A stretch of 40,241 bases of DNA, taken from Halochromatium salexigens (lineage in GTDB: Bacteria > Pseudomonadota > Gammaproteobacteria > Chromatiales > Chromatiaceae). The translations under genes were made by a program, and so were the position numbers. Below, piece by piece: positions 1 through 13,568 of the stretch (position 1 is the stretch's first letter; every line of letters starts with the position of its first letter). The notes under the pieces are model-generated. The model did not search any database. It was not told where the DNA came from and saw nothing but the letters and a program-made list of their open reading frames with translations. The DNA lies in the NCBI RefSeq assembly GCF_016653295.1, contig NZ_NHSF01000048.1:1-40241 (forward strand), written 5' to 3'.

Positions 1-450
1 ATCTCTCCGGGGTGCCCCGCAGCAAGTTGTGGGAGGGGATGAACATGATCGGCCTGGTCGAATCGCGCCGCGAGATCGACGGCCAGGTCGCGATCGAAAC
101 CCGGTATTTCATCGGCAGCATCGGCACCAGCGCGACCCGTTTTGCCCACGCCGGGCGCGGCCACTGGGGCGTCGAAAACGGCTTGCATTGGACTCTCGAC
201 ATCTCCTTTCGCGAGGATGAGTGCCGTGTGCGCCAGCCGGGGGCGCGTGAGAACCTCGCCGTGCTGCGTCACCTCGCGCTCTCACGACTGAAGAATGATG
301 ACACCAAGGTGGGGCTGCAGAACAAACGCTTGAAGGCCGCTTGCAACGAGGACTACCTGACAAAACTGCTCTTCGAGTGGCCCAAAAGTGACGAGAAAAC
401 AAAATCATCAGGAAACGCTAATATTAGCAAAGCTTGATGCGATTGCCCTG
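1..450 (+). mobile_element. 3' remnant of an ISAs1-type insertion sequence
   Basis: The left edge enters an insertion sequence already in progress. It carries the end of a transposase frame (to 437) and a short tail. The tail ends in TGATGCGATTGCCCTG (435-450), which I take as the right terminal inverted repeat. I recall CAGGGCAA-type ends in this IS family, but I could not compare it with the left end, which lies outside the window. The cobC start at 463 is only 12 bases downstream, so the element has probably replaced the native upstream region of that gene. Confidence 0.7.
3..437 (+). CDS. ISAs1-family transposase, C-terminal part (cut by window edge)
   Basis: The frame is open from the window edge to a stop at 437. 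The GTG at 12 is only the first possible start inside the window, not the real one. The protein shows the C-terminal signature of ISAs1 (H-repeat-associated) DDE transposases: a YFIGSI block, GHWGVENGLHW, LDISFREDECR with the acidic residues of the catalytic region, then NLAVLRHLAL and a closing DYLTKLLFE. About 140 residues of a protein usually near 370 are visible. The reading frame is undamaged here, so the element may be intact or truncated further left. Family assignment is by recalled motifs. Confidence 0.88.
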   Translation, partial: LSGVPRSKLWEGMNMIGLVESRREIDGQVAIETRYFIGSIGTSATRFAHAGRGHWGVENGLHWTLDISFREDECRVRQPGARENLAVLRHLALSRLKNDDTKVGLQNKRLKAACNEDYLTKLLFEWPKSDEKTKSSGNANISKA

Positions 451-462
451 GCTGATGGGCTG

Positions 463-1596
463 ATGGCGATCGAGCTGAACGAGCTGAACACATTGGACGA
501 GTTGGACGAGCAGAGTGACGTACGCCACGGTGGCAACCTCACCGCCTTGGCCCACCGCAGTGGGCGGGCGGCGGAGTCGCTGCTCGATTTCAGCGCCAAC
601 ATCAACCCGCTCGGGATGCCAGCGGGCGCGCGGTCAGCACTGATCGCGGCGATCGATGCGCTTGGGCACTATCCCGACCCTTCTTGCACGGCCTTACGGG
701 CGGCGATTGGCGCGCATCTGGGCATTGCCTCGGAGCGCATCGTCGTGGGCAATGGTGCCGAGCAGCTGATCTGGTGGCTGCCGCGACTGCTCGCGGCCAA
801 GCGCGTGCTGGTGACGGCACCGGCCTATGTCGATTACCAGCGCGCGGCCGAGGTCTGGCAGCGGCCGCTGTGCTCGATTCCACTGCGGCCCGAGGACGGC
901 TTCGCACTCGATCTCGAGGCGCTCTCGGCGCACCTGCACGCAGGCGATCTGGTCTGGATCGGCCAGCCGAATAACCCAACCGGTCGCCTGGTCGAGCCCC
1001 GGCAGTTGCGCGAGGCCGTGATCGCCCATCCGCACGTCGACTGGGCGATCGACGAGGCCTTCATCGACTTCGTCGAGGGCGCGCACTCCGCCGTGCACTG
1101 GGAACGATCTCAGGGGGAGTGGCCGAACCTGATCGTCATCCGCTCGATGACCAAGTTCTATGCCTTGGCCGGGTTGCGGCTTGGCTACGCGGTGCTCGCG
1201 CCGGAACGCGCCGCTTCGTTCGCGCGGCTGCTGCCGGAGTGGTCGGTCAACAGCCTCGCGGCAGCGGCCGGCCGCGCGTTGCTGACGGACCCGGATCTGG
1301 CGGTGTTCGCGCAACGCACGCGCCAGCTCATCGGCGACGAGCGTCGGCATCTCAGCGCGGCGCTGCGCGGGCTCGGCCTGCGCGTCTTCGACAGTGCCGC
1401 CAATTATCTCCTGCTGCGCCTTCCGGATTCGGGGCCAGGGGCGGCTGAGCTGGCGGCGCGGTTATTGCGCTCGGAAGGTATCGCAGTGCGCGCCTGTGCC
1501 AACTATGCTGGACTCGATGCGCGTTATCTGCGCATTGCAGTGCGCACTGAACCAGAAAATCGGCGATTATTGGCAGCCATGGCGCGCCTGCTCTGA
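463..1596 (+). CDS. cobC: L-threonine-O-3-phosphate decarboxylase (cobalamin synthesis)
   Basis: A PLP-dependent, fold-type I aminotransferase-like enzyme of 377 aa. It makes (R)-1-amino-2-propanol phosphate, the linker of the cobalamin lower loop (called CobD in Salmonella). Visible motifs are HGGNL near the N-terminus, DFSANINPLGMP, the PNNPTG turn, DEAFIDF with the PLP-ring aspartate, SMTKFYALAGLRLGY with Schiff-base Lys231, and a C-terminal RVCANYAGLD-like substrate segment (here RACANYAGLD). I chose ATG 463 because the frame can extend back to GTG 388, but that part overlaps the transposase and has no counterpart in the family. The first 20 residues contain two short duplications (ELNELN, LDELDE). 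No other cobalamin genes are visible; the neighbours to the left lie beyond the IS. Confidence 0.9.
   Translation: MAIELNELNTLDELDEQSDVRHGGNLTALAHRSGRAAESLLDFSANINPLGMPAGARSALIAAIDALGHYPDPSCTALRAAIGAHLGIASERIVVGNGAEQLIWWLPRLLAAKRVLVTAPAYVDYQRAAEVWQRPLCSIPLRPEDGFALDLEALSAHLHAGDLVWIGQPNNPTGRLVEPRQLREAVIAHPHVDWAIDEAFIDFVEGAHSAVHWERSQGEWPNLIVIRSMTKFYALAGLRLGYAVLAPERAASFARLLPEWSVNSLAAAAGRALLTDPDLAVFAQRTRQLIGDERRHLSAALRGLGLRVFDSAANYLLLRLPDSGPGAAELAARLLRSEGIAVRACANYAGLDARYLRIAVRTEPENRRLLAAMARLL
472..510 (+). repeat. Two adjacent 9-bp tandem duplications in the cobC 5' end
   Basis: GAGCTGAAC occurs twice in a row (472-480, 481-489). Three bases later TTGGACGAG occurs twice in a row (493-501, 502-510). 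Both keep the frame and lengthen only the variable N-terminal extension before the conserved HGGNL block. They look like replication-slippage products. Confidence 0.85.
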
Positions 1597-1658
1597 TCGT
1601 CGAGGTCAATTCTCGAGCGGCGGGTGCTGGGTTCGTAGCCAACGGGGATCACCAAGCG

Positions 1659-4600
1659 ATGCCACTCCATCAGGTCTCTCCTCCGATGGTAAGCACGGCA
1701 AAGAAGGCGGCGAGCAGGATCGGCGCCGCCCTCTTGCTGCCAGTGCTGTTGATGCTGCTGCTGACGCCGGTGGCCGGGGTCCATGGCGATGAGACGCAGG
1801 CGTCGGTTCCCGCTGCGCTCCTGCCGTGGGTGGACTGGGTACTGGCTGACGAGGATCAGCGCGCCTGTGCGCTCGGGGCCGCCGGCGCCGGGGAGCGCGT
1901 CTGTGCCTGGCCGGGGCGACTGCGGCTTGACCTCGATGAGGCCGGCGGGCGCTTCGAGCAGGCCTGGAGCCTAGCGGCGAATGCCTGGATCGCGCTCCCT
2001 GGCGGGCCGGGTCAATGGCCGCAACAGGTGAGCGCGAATGGCGCGCCTGTCAGCGTGGTCGAACGCGACGGGCGCCCGATGGTGCGGCTCGCCTCCGGCG
2101 AGCACGAGATCAGCGGCCGCTTCACCTGGCCACGGCGGCCCGATGTCTTGCAGGTACCGGCCGAGGTCGGGCTGCTCAGCCTGAGCTTGAACGGGACAGA
2201 GGTCGCGCAACCCCGCTTGGAGGCCCAGGGCGGGCTTTGGCTCGGCGCCAAGCGCCGCCCACGACCGCCAAAGCAGGCACAGGAGCCGGATGCGCTCTCG
2301 CTTGAGGTCACGCGCCGGATCGAGGATTCGGTGCCGTTGCGCGTGCAAACGCGTCTGCTGCTCGAAGTCTCCGGGCAGCCGCGCGAGTTGTTGCTAGGGC
2401 CAGTGCTGCTGCCCGGTGGCATCCCCTTACGTCTCGAGAGTCCGTTGCCGGCGCGCTTGATCGCAGCCAAGGAGCCGTCCGAGACGCGGCCAGCAGGGTC
2501 GACCCCGGATGCCGCGTCGGCTCAGCCGTCGGGGCCGCGCTCGGCTCAGCGCGCGGGGCAAGGCGACCCCCTGCTGCAACTGCAACTGCGGCCCGGGCGC
2601 TGGGAATTGATCCTGGAAAGCCATCATCCGGGGCCGGTTTCGGCACTCAGCTTGCCGCAACAACCGTCGACGTCGGTCTCCGCGCCGGCACCCGTCTCGC
2701 CATCCCACTGGCCCGCGCAAGAAGTCTGGGTGTTCGCGGCCCGGCCCGATCTGCGCCAGGTCGAGCTGAGCGGCGCCGAGCCGATCGATCCGCGCCAGAT
2801 TCGCCTGCCAGCGCAGTGGCAACAGCGACCGGCCTACCTGATGCAGGCGGGCGAGACGCTGCGGCTCGAGCAGCTCAGCCGGGGCGCCTCGGGCTCGGAC
2901 CAGATCCGGCTCGCGCGCGTGATGCGACTGGACTTCGACGCTACCGGTCTGAGCCTGCGTGATCGCCTCAGCGGTGAGCTGCGTGAGCGCCGCCGCATCG
3001 AGGCCACGGCGCCGTTGGTCCTCGGCCAGGTCAGCGTCGACGGCGAGCCGCGCCTGATCACGCGCCTGAACACCGATCGAGACGATGACGAGGAGCGCGC
3101 AGGCGTCGAGGTGCGCGGGGCGCGGCTCGCGTTGAGCGCCGATGCACGCATCGACACTGGACCCATCCGGTGGTGGTTGGAGCTGCCCGGCTCGGGCTGG
3201 GATCTGCCGCTGAGCGGTGTCTCGACACAGCTCTTTCTGCCGCCGGGCTGGGATCTGTTGGCGGCGGCGAGTGTCGACAATCTCCCTGAGAGTTGGCTGG
3301 CGCGCTGGTCGTTGCTGGATATCTTCCTGGTTCTGATCGCCGCGCTCGCGGTGACACGGCTTTGGGGCTGGCCTTGGGGGCTGCTGGCGCTGCTGACGCT
3401 GGTGCTGACCTGGCAGGAACCGGGCGCGCCGCGTTGGGTGTGGCTGCATCTGATCGCCGCTGCCGCGCTGGTGCGGCTGTTGCCGGCGTCGGCGCGGCAG
3501 ACGCCAGCTGACGTGCAACAGCGTGACGAGCCTTCAGGAGACGCCTCGCCCGCGCAGGGCCCGCCCTGGCTCGCGACCGGGGTCCGGCTCTATGCGCGGC
3601 TGGCGTTGCTGTCGCTGGTGCTGATTGCGGTGCCCTTCCTGGTCACCGAGATGCGCGATGGGCTGTTTCCGCAATTGGAACAGCAGGGGCTTGGTCTGAT
3701 CGACTCGCCCAGCGGCTGGCTCGCCTCGAGGAGCGCCGTCGATCAGGTGGCTTCTCAACTGAGTCATCAGCTCGAGTCTTCACGCCTCAAGTCAGCCCCT
3801 GCTGAGGTCAGCGCTGAGCGGGTTTCTCCGCCACGATCGTTGCCAACCTTGGACCCGGACGCGCGTTTGCAGACCGGCGCCGGGGTGCCGGATTGGCGCT
3901 GGCGTCGCTTCGAGCTGAGCTGGAACGGCCCGATGCCGCCCGATCATCGACTGCGCCTCTGGTTGCGGCCGGCCTCGGCCTCACTGCCGCTGGCGTTGAT
4001 CACCCTGGTGCTGGTGCCGCTGCTGGGGCTGCGGCTCGCCGATCCGCGACCGTCGGGGCTGCCGCTGCCGGCCCGCTCGCCGGGTGCGCGCCCATCGGGC
4101 ACATCGAGCAAGCAGGCGCTTGTCGGCCTGCTCGGGGTCACGCTGATCGGGTCGCTGTGGCTGCTGCCATCGAGTCCCGGCCTGGCGGCAACCGACAGCC
4201 AGATCGCTGCCGCTCCGCCGATGATGAATCCGGCGGCGAATCGCACGGGCTTTCCGCCGACGTCCCTGCTAAACGAGCTGCGCGCACGGCTACTTGCGCC
4301 GCCGGACTGTGTGCCGCGCTGTGCCGAAATCGCGCGGCTGGTGCTCGATGCCTCGCCTGGCGCGCTGCGCTTGTTGCTGGCCGTGGATGCGGCCGAGGCG
4401 GTGGCCTTGCCGATCCCCGGCGCCCGCAGCGGTTGGTCGCCGACGCGGATCGAACTCGATGGTCAGCCGTTGGATCGATTGCTTGGGCTGACCAATGGGG
4501 AGCTGGCGGTGCCCATCCCGAGCGGTCGGCATCTGCTGCTGCTGTCCGGCTCACTGGTCGGAGTCGATCAGGTCGCCATCCCGTTGCCGTTGCGTCCACG

Positions 4601-6263
4601 GTTGGTCGAAACCCGCCTCGATCCGATCTGGCAGCTCGAAGGGGTCGGCGCCGATGGGGTTCCGGGTGATCAGCTGCGGTTGCTCCGCCAGCAGGAGGCA
4701 AAGGGGCTTGCGGCTGGCGATGAGCCCGACAGTACGTCCCTCGACGATCGGAACCCCGGCGGCGGTGTCCCGTTGGGCTCGGTGTCGGACTCACTGTCGG
4801 GTTCGGGTTCGGGTTCGGACTCGACGTCGGCGCCGGCCTCGGGCGCGGCGAGCGGTGACAGGCAGGCCCCATGGCCGCCGCTGCTCAAGATCACCCGCAC
4901 GCTGCGCTTCGGATTGGATTGGGAGCTGATCACCGAGGTCGAGCGGCGCTCGCCGCTGGGGCAGTCGGTGAGCTTGCGAGTCGCGCTGATCGACGGCGAA
5001 TCGGTGACCACCTCCGGGGTCCAGGTCCGTGATGCGGAGGTGCTGGTCTCGCTGCCGCCGGGGCGCGCGCGCATGCGCTGGCGCTCGGCGCTGCGACCGG
5101 TCGACCGTCTTGCGCTGCGCGCCTCGAGCGATCCACGACTCACCGAGGAATGGCGCCTGCAAGTGAGCCCGATCTGGCATCTGCGCGCGCAAGGGGTGCC
5201 AGCGGTGCAGCCGCGCGACGGCGATGCGCGCGCGCTGCCGACCTATCGGCCCTGGCCCGGTGAGGTCTTGGCGCTGTCGCTGTCGCGCCCGGTCGGCGTC
5301 GCCGGACCCACACTGACCCTGGATCGCAGCCGCTATCAGCTCCAGCCGGGCCGTCGCTCCAGCGAGGCGCTGTTGGAACTCAATCTGCGCAGCAGCCAGG
5401 GGGGGCGGCATCGGCTGTTGCTGCCAGCGGATGCCGAGCCAACGCGGCTTCGCGTCGATGGTCAGTCGCGCCCCCTGCTGATGCAGGACAACGCGGTCGA
5501 GCTGGCGCTGGTGCCGGGCAGTCAACGCATCGAACTCGGCTGGTTGCAGCCGGATGGGCTGTCCTTCGTCTATCAGCCGGCGGCGGTGACCCTCGGCGTG
5601 GCGGGGGTGAACGCCGAGACGCAGGTGAGACTGGGCACCGATCGCTGGCTGTTGTGGGCCAGCGGTCCCGGTCTCGGGCCGGCGGTGCAGTTCTGGGGGC
5701 TGTTGTTGGTGATGGCGGTGCTGGCGCTGATCCTGGCGCGCGCGCGTTTGACCCCGCTCGGGGTCGGCGATTGGCTGCTGCTGGGGATCGGGCTCAGTCA
5801 GGTCTCGATCTGGGTCGGGGCGCTGGTGGTGCTCTGGCTGTTCGCGCTCGGCCTGCGCCGGCGGCTTGGTGAGGGCGCGCTGGCGCCTTGGCGGTTCAAT
5901 CTGATGCAGATCGGGCTGGTGCTGCTGAGTATCGCGGCGCTGAGCGCGCTCTTGCTGGCGGTGCAGCAGGGCTTGCTCGGCAGCCCGGCGATGCAGGTCG
6001 CGGGCAATGGCTCGAGCGCGACCGAGCTGAATTGGTATCTGGACCGCAGTGGCGAGCAGACCGCGCCGGTGACGGTGATCTCGGCGCCGATCTGGATCTA
6101 TCGGCTGCTGATGCTGGCCTGGGCGCTCTGGCTCGCGTGGCGGCTGCTGGACTGGCTGCGTTGGGGGTGGCAAGGTTTAGTGTCACCGACCCCTTGGTTG
6201 AGGTCGAGACGTCAGACGCTGAAACGCAAGGTCGACGAGCAGCAGTTGAGTGTCGATCTGTGA
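1659..6263 (+). CDS. Very large multi-pass envelope protein of unknown function
   Basis: I do not recognise a named family for this 1534-aa protein. An N-terminal signal or anchor (about residues 20-42, hydrophobic and ending near AGVHG) is followed by about 500 residues of beta-rich, presumably periplasmic sequence. Hydrophobic segments cluster near residues 546-612 (about three), 643-663, 776-794 and 820-843. A second soluble region (about 845-1340) has beta-type segments resembling the first, such as RHRLLLPADAEPTRLRVDG. About four membrane segments close the protein (1344-1497), ending in a basic tail. A Ser/Gly linker (SGSGSGSDS) lies near residue 1050. Start: ATG 1659 has GGGGA about ten bases upstream; ATG 1686 is an in-frame alternative that would give a tidier signal peptide. 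It starts 62 bases after cobC and may be cotranscribed. The C-terminal gene neighbour is convergent. A role in envelope organisation is only a guess from topology. Confidence 0.75.
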   Translation: MPLHQVSPPMVSTAKKAASRIGAALLLPVLLMLLLTPVAGVHGDETQASVPAALLPWVDWVLADEDQRACALGAAGAGERVCAWPGRLRLDLDEAGGRFEQAWSLAANAWIALPGGPGQWPQQVSANGAPVSVVERDGRPMVRLASGEHEISGRFTWPRRPDVLQVPAEVGLLSLSLNGTEVAQPRLEAQGGLWLGAKRRPRPPKQAQEPDALSLEVTRRIEDSVPLRVQTRLLLEVSGQPRELLLGPVLLPGGIPLRLESPLPARLIAAKEPSETRPAGSTPDAASAQPSGPRSAQRAGQGDPLLQLQLRPGRWELILESHHPGPVSALSLPQQPSTSVSAPAPVSPSHWPAQEVWVFAARPDLRQVELSGAEPIDPRQIRLPAQWQQRPAYLMQAGETLRLEQLSRGASGSDQIRLARVMRLDFDATGLSLRDRLSGELRERRRIEATAPLVLGQVSVDGEPRLITRLNTDRDDDEERAGVEVRGARLALSADARIDTGPIRWWLELPGSGWDLPLSGVSTQLFLPPGWDLLAAASVDNLPESWLARWSLLDIFLVLIAALAVTRLWGWPWGLLALLTLVLTWQEPGAPRWVWLHLIAAAALVRLLPASARQTPADVQQRDEPSGDASPAQGPPWLATGVRLYARLALLSLVLIAVPFLVTEMRDGLFPQLEQQGLGLIDSPSGWLASRSAVDQVASQLSHQLESSRLKSAPAEVSAERVSPPRSLPTLDPDARLQTGAGVPDWRWRRFELSWNGPMPPDHRLRLWLRPASASLPLALITLVLVPLLGLRLADPRPSGLPLPARSPGARPSGTSSKQALVGLLGVTLIGSLWLLPSSPGLAATDSQIAAAPPMMNPAANRTGFPPTSLLNELRARLLAPPDCVPRCAEIARLVLDASPGALRLLLAVDAAEAVALPIPGARSGWSPTRIELDGQPLDRLLGLTNGELAVPIPSGRHLLLLSGSLVGVDQVAIPLPLRPRLVETRLDPIWQLEGVGADGVPGDQLRLLRQQEAKGLAAGDEPDSTSLDDRNPGGGVPLGSVSDSLSGSGSGSDSTSAPASGAASGDRQAPWPPLLKITRTLRFGLDWELITEVERRSPLGQSVSLRVALIDGESVTTSGVQVRDAEVLVSLPPGRARMRWRSALRPVDRLALRASSDPRLTEEWRLQVSPIWHLRAQGVPAVQPRDGDARALPTYRPWPGEVLALSLSRPVGVAGPTLTLDRSRYQLQPGRRSSEALLELNLRSSQGGRHRLLLPADAEPTRLRVDGQSRPLLMQDNAVELALVPGSQRIELGWLQPDGLSFVYQPAAVTLGVAGVNAETQVRLGTDRWLLWASGPGLGPAVQFWGLLLVMAVLALILARARLTPLGVGDWLLLGIGLSQVSIWVGALVVLWLFALGLRRRLGEGALAPWRFNLMQIGLVLLSIAALSALLLAVQQGLLGSPAMQVAGNGSSATELNWYLDRSGEQTAPVTVISAPIWIYRLLMLAWALWLAWRLLDWLRWGWQGLVSPTPWLRSRRQTLKRKVDEQQLSVDL
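4797..4820 (+). repeat. TCGGGT hexamer repeat coding a Ser-Gly linker
   Basis: Three exact TCGGGT hexamers followed by TCGGAC, with further TCG-led hexamers to about 4832. The repeat encodes the low-complexity SGSGSGSDS stretch between the second membrane group and the second soluble region of the large protein. In-frame hexamer slippage would vary linker length without disrupting the gene. Confidence 0.75.
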
Positions 6264-6276
6264 TCCGGAATAGGCT

Positions 6277-6300
6277 CCGACAGGTTGGACGTCGGCGTTT
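6277..6300 (+). terminator. Weak hairpin in the convergent gap before uvrA
   Basis: CCGAC (6277-6281) and GTCGG (6291-6295) can pair around a nine-base loop, followed by CGTTT. It lies in the 40-base gap between two converging genes, where a terminator is expected, but the stem is short and the T run is only three. Confidence 0.3.
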
Positions 6301-6303
6301 GAA

Positions 6304-12213
<5,910 letters not shown>

Positions 12214-12372
12214 TGAAGCGACGGGAGCAGGGCGGCGCGCGCGGAGTTGAGAGACAGAGCGCTGCGCGCTTGTCAGGAGAATGGTGAAGGGTAAACAAAG
12301 GGCGAGCCGAAGGTTAGGCGGCTCGGTTCAGTCGCCCTGTAGCTTTCCGCCCAGTGGCTCTCGCCCGGTGCC

Positions 12373-12534
12373 TCAGTCGCGCGCGGGCGGGGTCTCCTCG
12401 GTGTTGGCCTCATCCTGCTTGGCCTCGCGTTCTTCCTTGAGACGCTGCAGATGTTGCCGCTGGCGAATGTAGAAGTAGCCGACGACGCCGACGATGAGAA
12501 GCAGTTCGAGTGCCTTGAATGAGCCCATGTCCAT
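12373..12534 (-). CDS. 53-aa single-span membrane peptide
   Basis: A short protein: a nine-residue lead, one hydrophobic helix (about residues 8-23, LELLLIVGVVGYFYI), then a highly charged Arg/Gln/Glu/Lys tail likely to form a short helix or coiled coil, ending TPPARD. This is the pattern of a small inner-membrane peptide with a cytoplasmic tail. I chose ATG 12534 because GGGATC lies about eight bases upstream; ATG 12528 is an alternative. The frame stays open further upstream, but that part overlaps the divergent gene at 12634 and looks non-coding. I do not recognise a family. Confidence 0.6.
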   Translation of the reverse strand: MDMGSFKALELLLIVGVVGYFYIRQRQHLQRLKEEREAKQDEANTEETPPARD

Positions 12535-12633
12535 CGATCGATCCCGCGCGGGTCGCGCTATACTGGTGCGTTGAAATTGGGTTGCTGTATATCGTGTCCA
12601 TGCCGATGAAAACCAACCTCGTGCGCCAGGACC

Positions 12634-12918
12634 ATGGATGAGGTCATCGATCCCAGCGTGCATTGCGAGCAGTGTCGCGCCTGCTGCTGCCGCAAGGAGG
12701 TCATGCTGCTTGGCGATGCGCGCGTTCCAAGCCACTTCATCGTGCTCGATGCCTGGGGCGCCGAGGTGCTCGAACGGCTCGACGATGGTTGGTGCAGCGC
12801 GCTCGACCGGCAACGGCTGTGCTGTTCCATCTACAGCATGCGCCCGCAGCTCTGCCGCGATGTCAGGATGGGGGGGGCGGAATGCCTGGCCGCGCGCGCG
12901 GGGATCGATGATGACTGA
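12634..12918 (+). CDS. YkgJ-type cysteine-cluster protein
   Basis: A 94-aa protein with the N-terminal cysteine cluster CEQCRACCC (residues 11-19) and later Cys residues in DGWCS, RLCCSIY, PQLCRDV and AECLAA. This is the layout of the YkgJ / zinc-or-iron-chelating domain family (a CxxCxxCC start, then C-x-IY-x-x-RP-x-x-CR). The family probably binds Zn2+ or an Fe-S cluster; its function is largely unknown. At 94 aa it is near the short end for the family. It ends 12 bases before the 3D-domain gene, suggesting a two-gene operon. A possible AGG lies close to ATG 12634. Confidence 0.8.
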   Translation: MDEVIDPSVHCEQCRACCCRKEVMLLGDARVPSHFIVLDAWGAEVLERLDDGWCSALDRQRLCCSIYSMRPQLCRDVRMGGAECLAARAGIDDD

Positions 12919-12930
12919 CGGAGGGTATCC

Positions 12931-13377
12931 ATGCCAGTAGCATCCAAGACCCGACCCCGATTCGGGCTCGTGATCGCGGCAACACTCGGTTTGATCCTGG
13001 TGCTGATCCTGGTGCTATTCGCCGAGCGCGTGAGCAAGGAGCCGCTGCGCGAAGAGCCCGTCGGCGAGGCGCGCCATCGGCTCGAGGTCAAGGCGACGGC
13101 CTACACCTCGCGCCCCTCCGAGACCAGCGGGGATCCTTATCTCGCGGCCTGGAACAACCGACTCACACCAGGCGAGAAGTCGATCGCCGTCTCCCGCGAT
13201 CTGCTCGAACTCGGTCTGACCAATGGTGCCAAGGTCGAGATCGAGGGCCTGCCCGGTGTCTACACCGTCCGCGACAAGATGAACAAACGCTGGACGCGGC
13301 GCATCGACATCTATATGGGCAACGACCTCGAGCGCGCGCGCGAGTGGGGCAGGCGCGAGGTCGTGCTGCACTGGTGA
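12931..13377 (+). CDS. Membrane-anchored 3D-domain protein
   Basis: This 148-aa protein has one N-terminal membrane helix (about residues 12-31) and a C-terminal 3D (three-aspartate) domain: KATAYTS, then AAWNNRLTPGEKSIAVSRDL, VEIEGLPGVYTVRDKMNKR and RRIDIYMGND. The aspartates in RDKM and IDIY match the family pattern. The fold is a double-psi beta barrel, as in MltA and RlpA lytic transglycosylases, so a periplasmic role on peptidoglycan is plausible; catalysis is not proven for stand-alone versions. GGAGGG six bases before ATG 12931 supports the start. It lies 12 bases after the YkgJ-type gene. Confidence 0.85.
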   Translation: MPVASKTRPRFGLVIAATLGLILVLILVLFAERVSKEPLREEPVGEARHRLEVKATAYTSRPSETSGDPYLAAWNNRLTPGEKSIAVSRDLLELGLTNGAKVEIEGLPGVYTVRDKMNKRWTRRIDIYMGNDLERAREWGRREVVLHW

Positions 13378-13398
13378 GCGTAAGCCCGCCTCGTCACT

Positions 13399-13484
13399 GA
13401 TGCCGTACCTCCGAGTACCCGCCTGTTGCGCCCTTGGCTTGCCGCATGCCGCGGCGGGCGTAGGCGGGGGGCGAGTACGGCATC
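13399..13484. repeat. Long imperfect inverted repeat in a convergent intergenic gap
   Basis: GATGCCGTAC (13399-13408) pairs perfectly with GTACGGCATC (13475-13484). Inside it, C-rich 13418-13433 faces G-rich 13454-13470, and GCCGCATGC adds local dyad symmetry near the loop. The arms enclose about 66 bases. It sits between genes ending at 13377 (plus) and 13569 (minus). It could be a two-way transcription stop, though there is no T run, or a REP-like mobile palindrome. Confidence 0.6.
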
Positions 13485-13568
13485 CGCGTGATCGGGGTTA
13501 AAGCGTTGGTTTGATTGGCTATCCGTCATGCGGGTTCTCCTGAGTGAGCGGGGTAGGAAGGCAGGGTG

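Noticed and set aside
4791-6173. 460-aa Gln/Arg-rich open frame on the minus strand inside the large envelope gene
   Set aside because: It is an antisense shadow: Gln/Arg/Pro/His-rich with no hydrophobic core, whereas the plus-strand product has coherent membrane segments.
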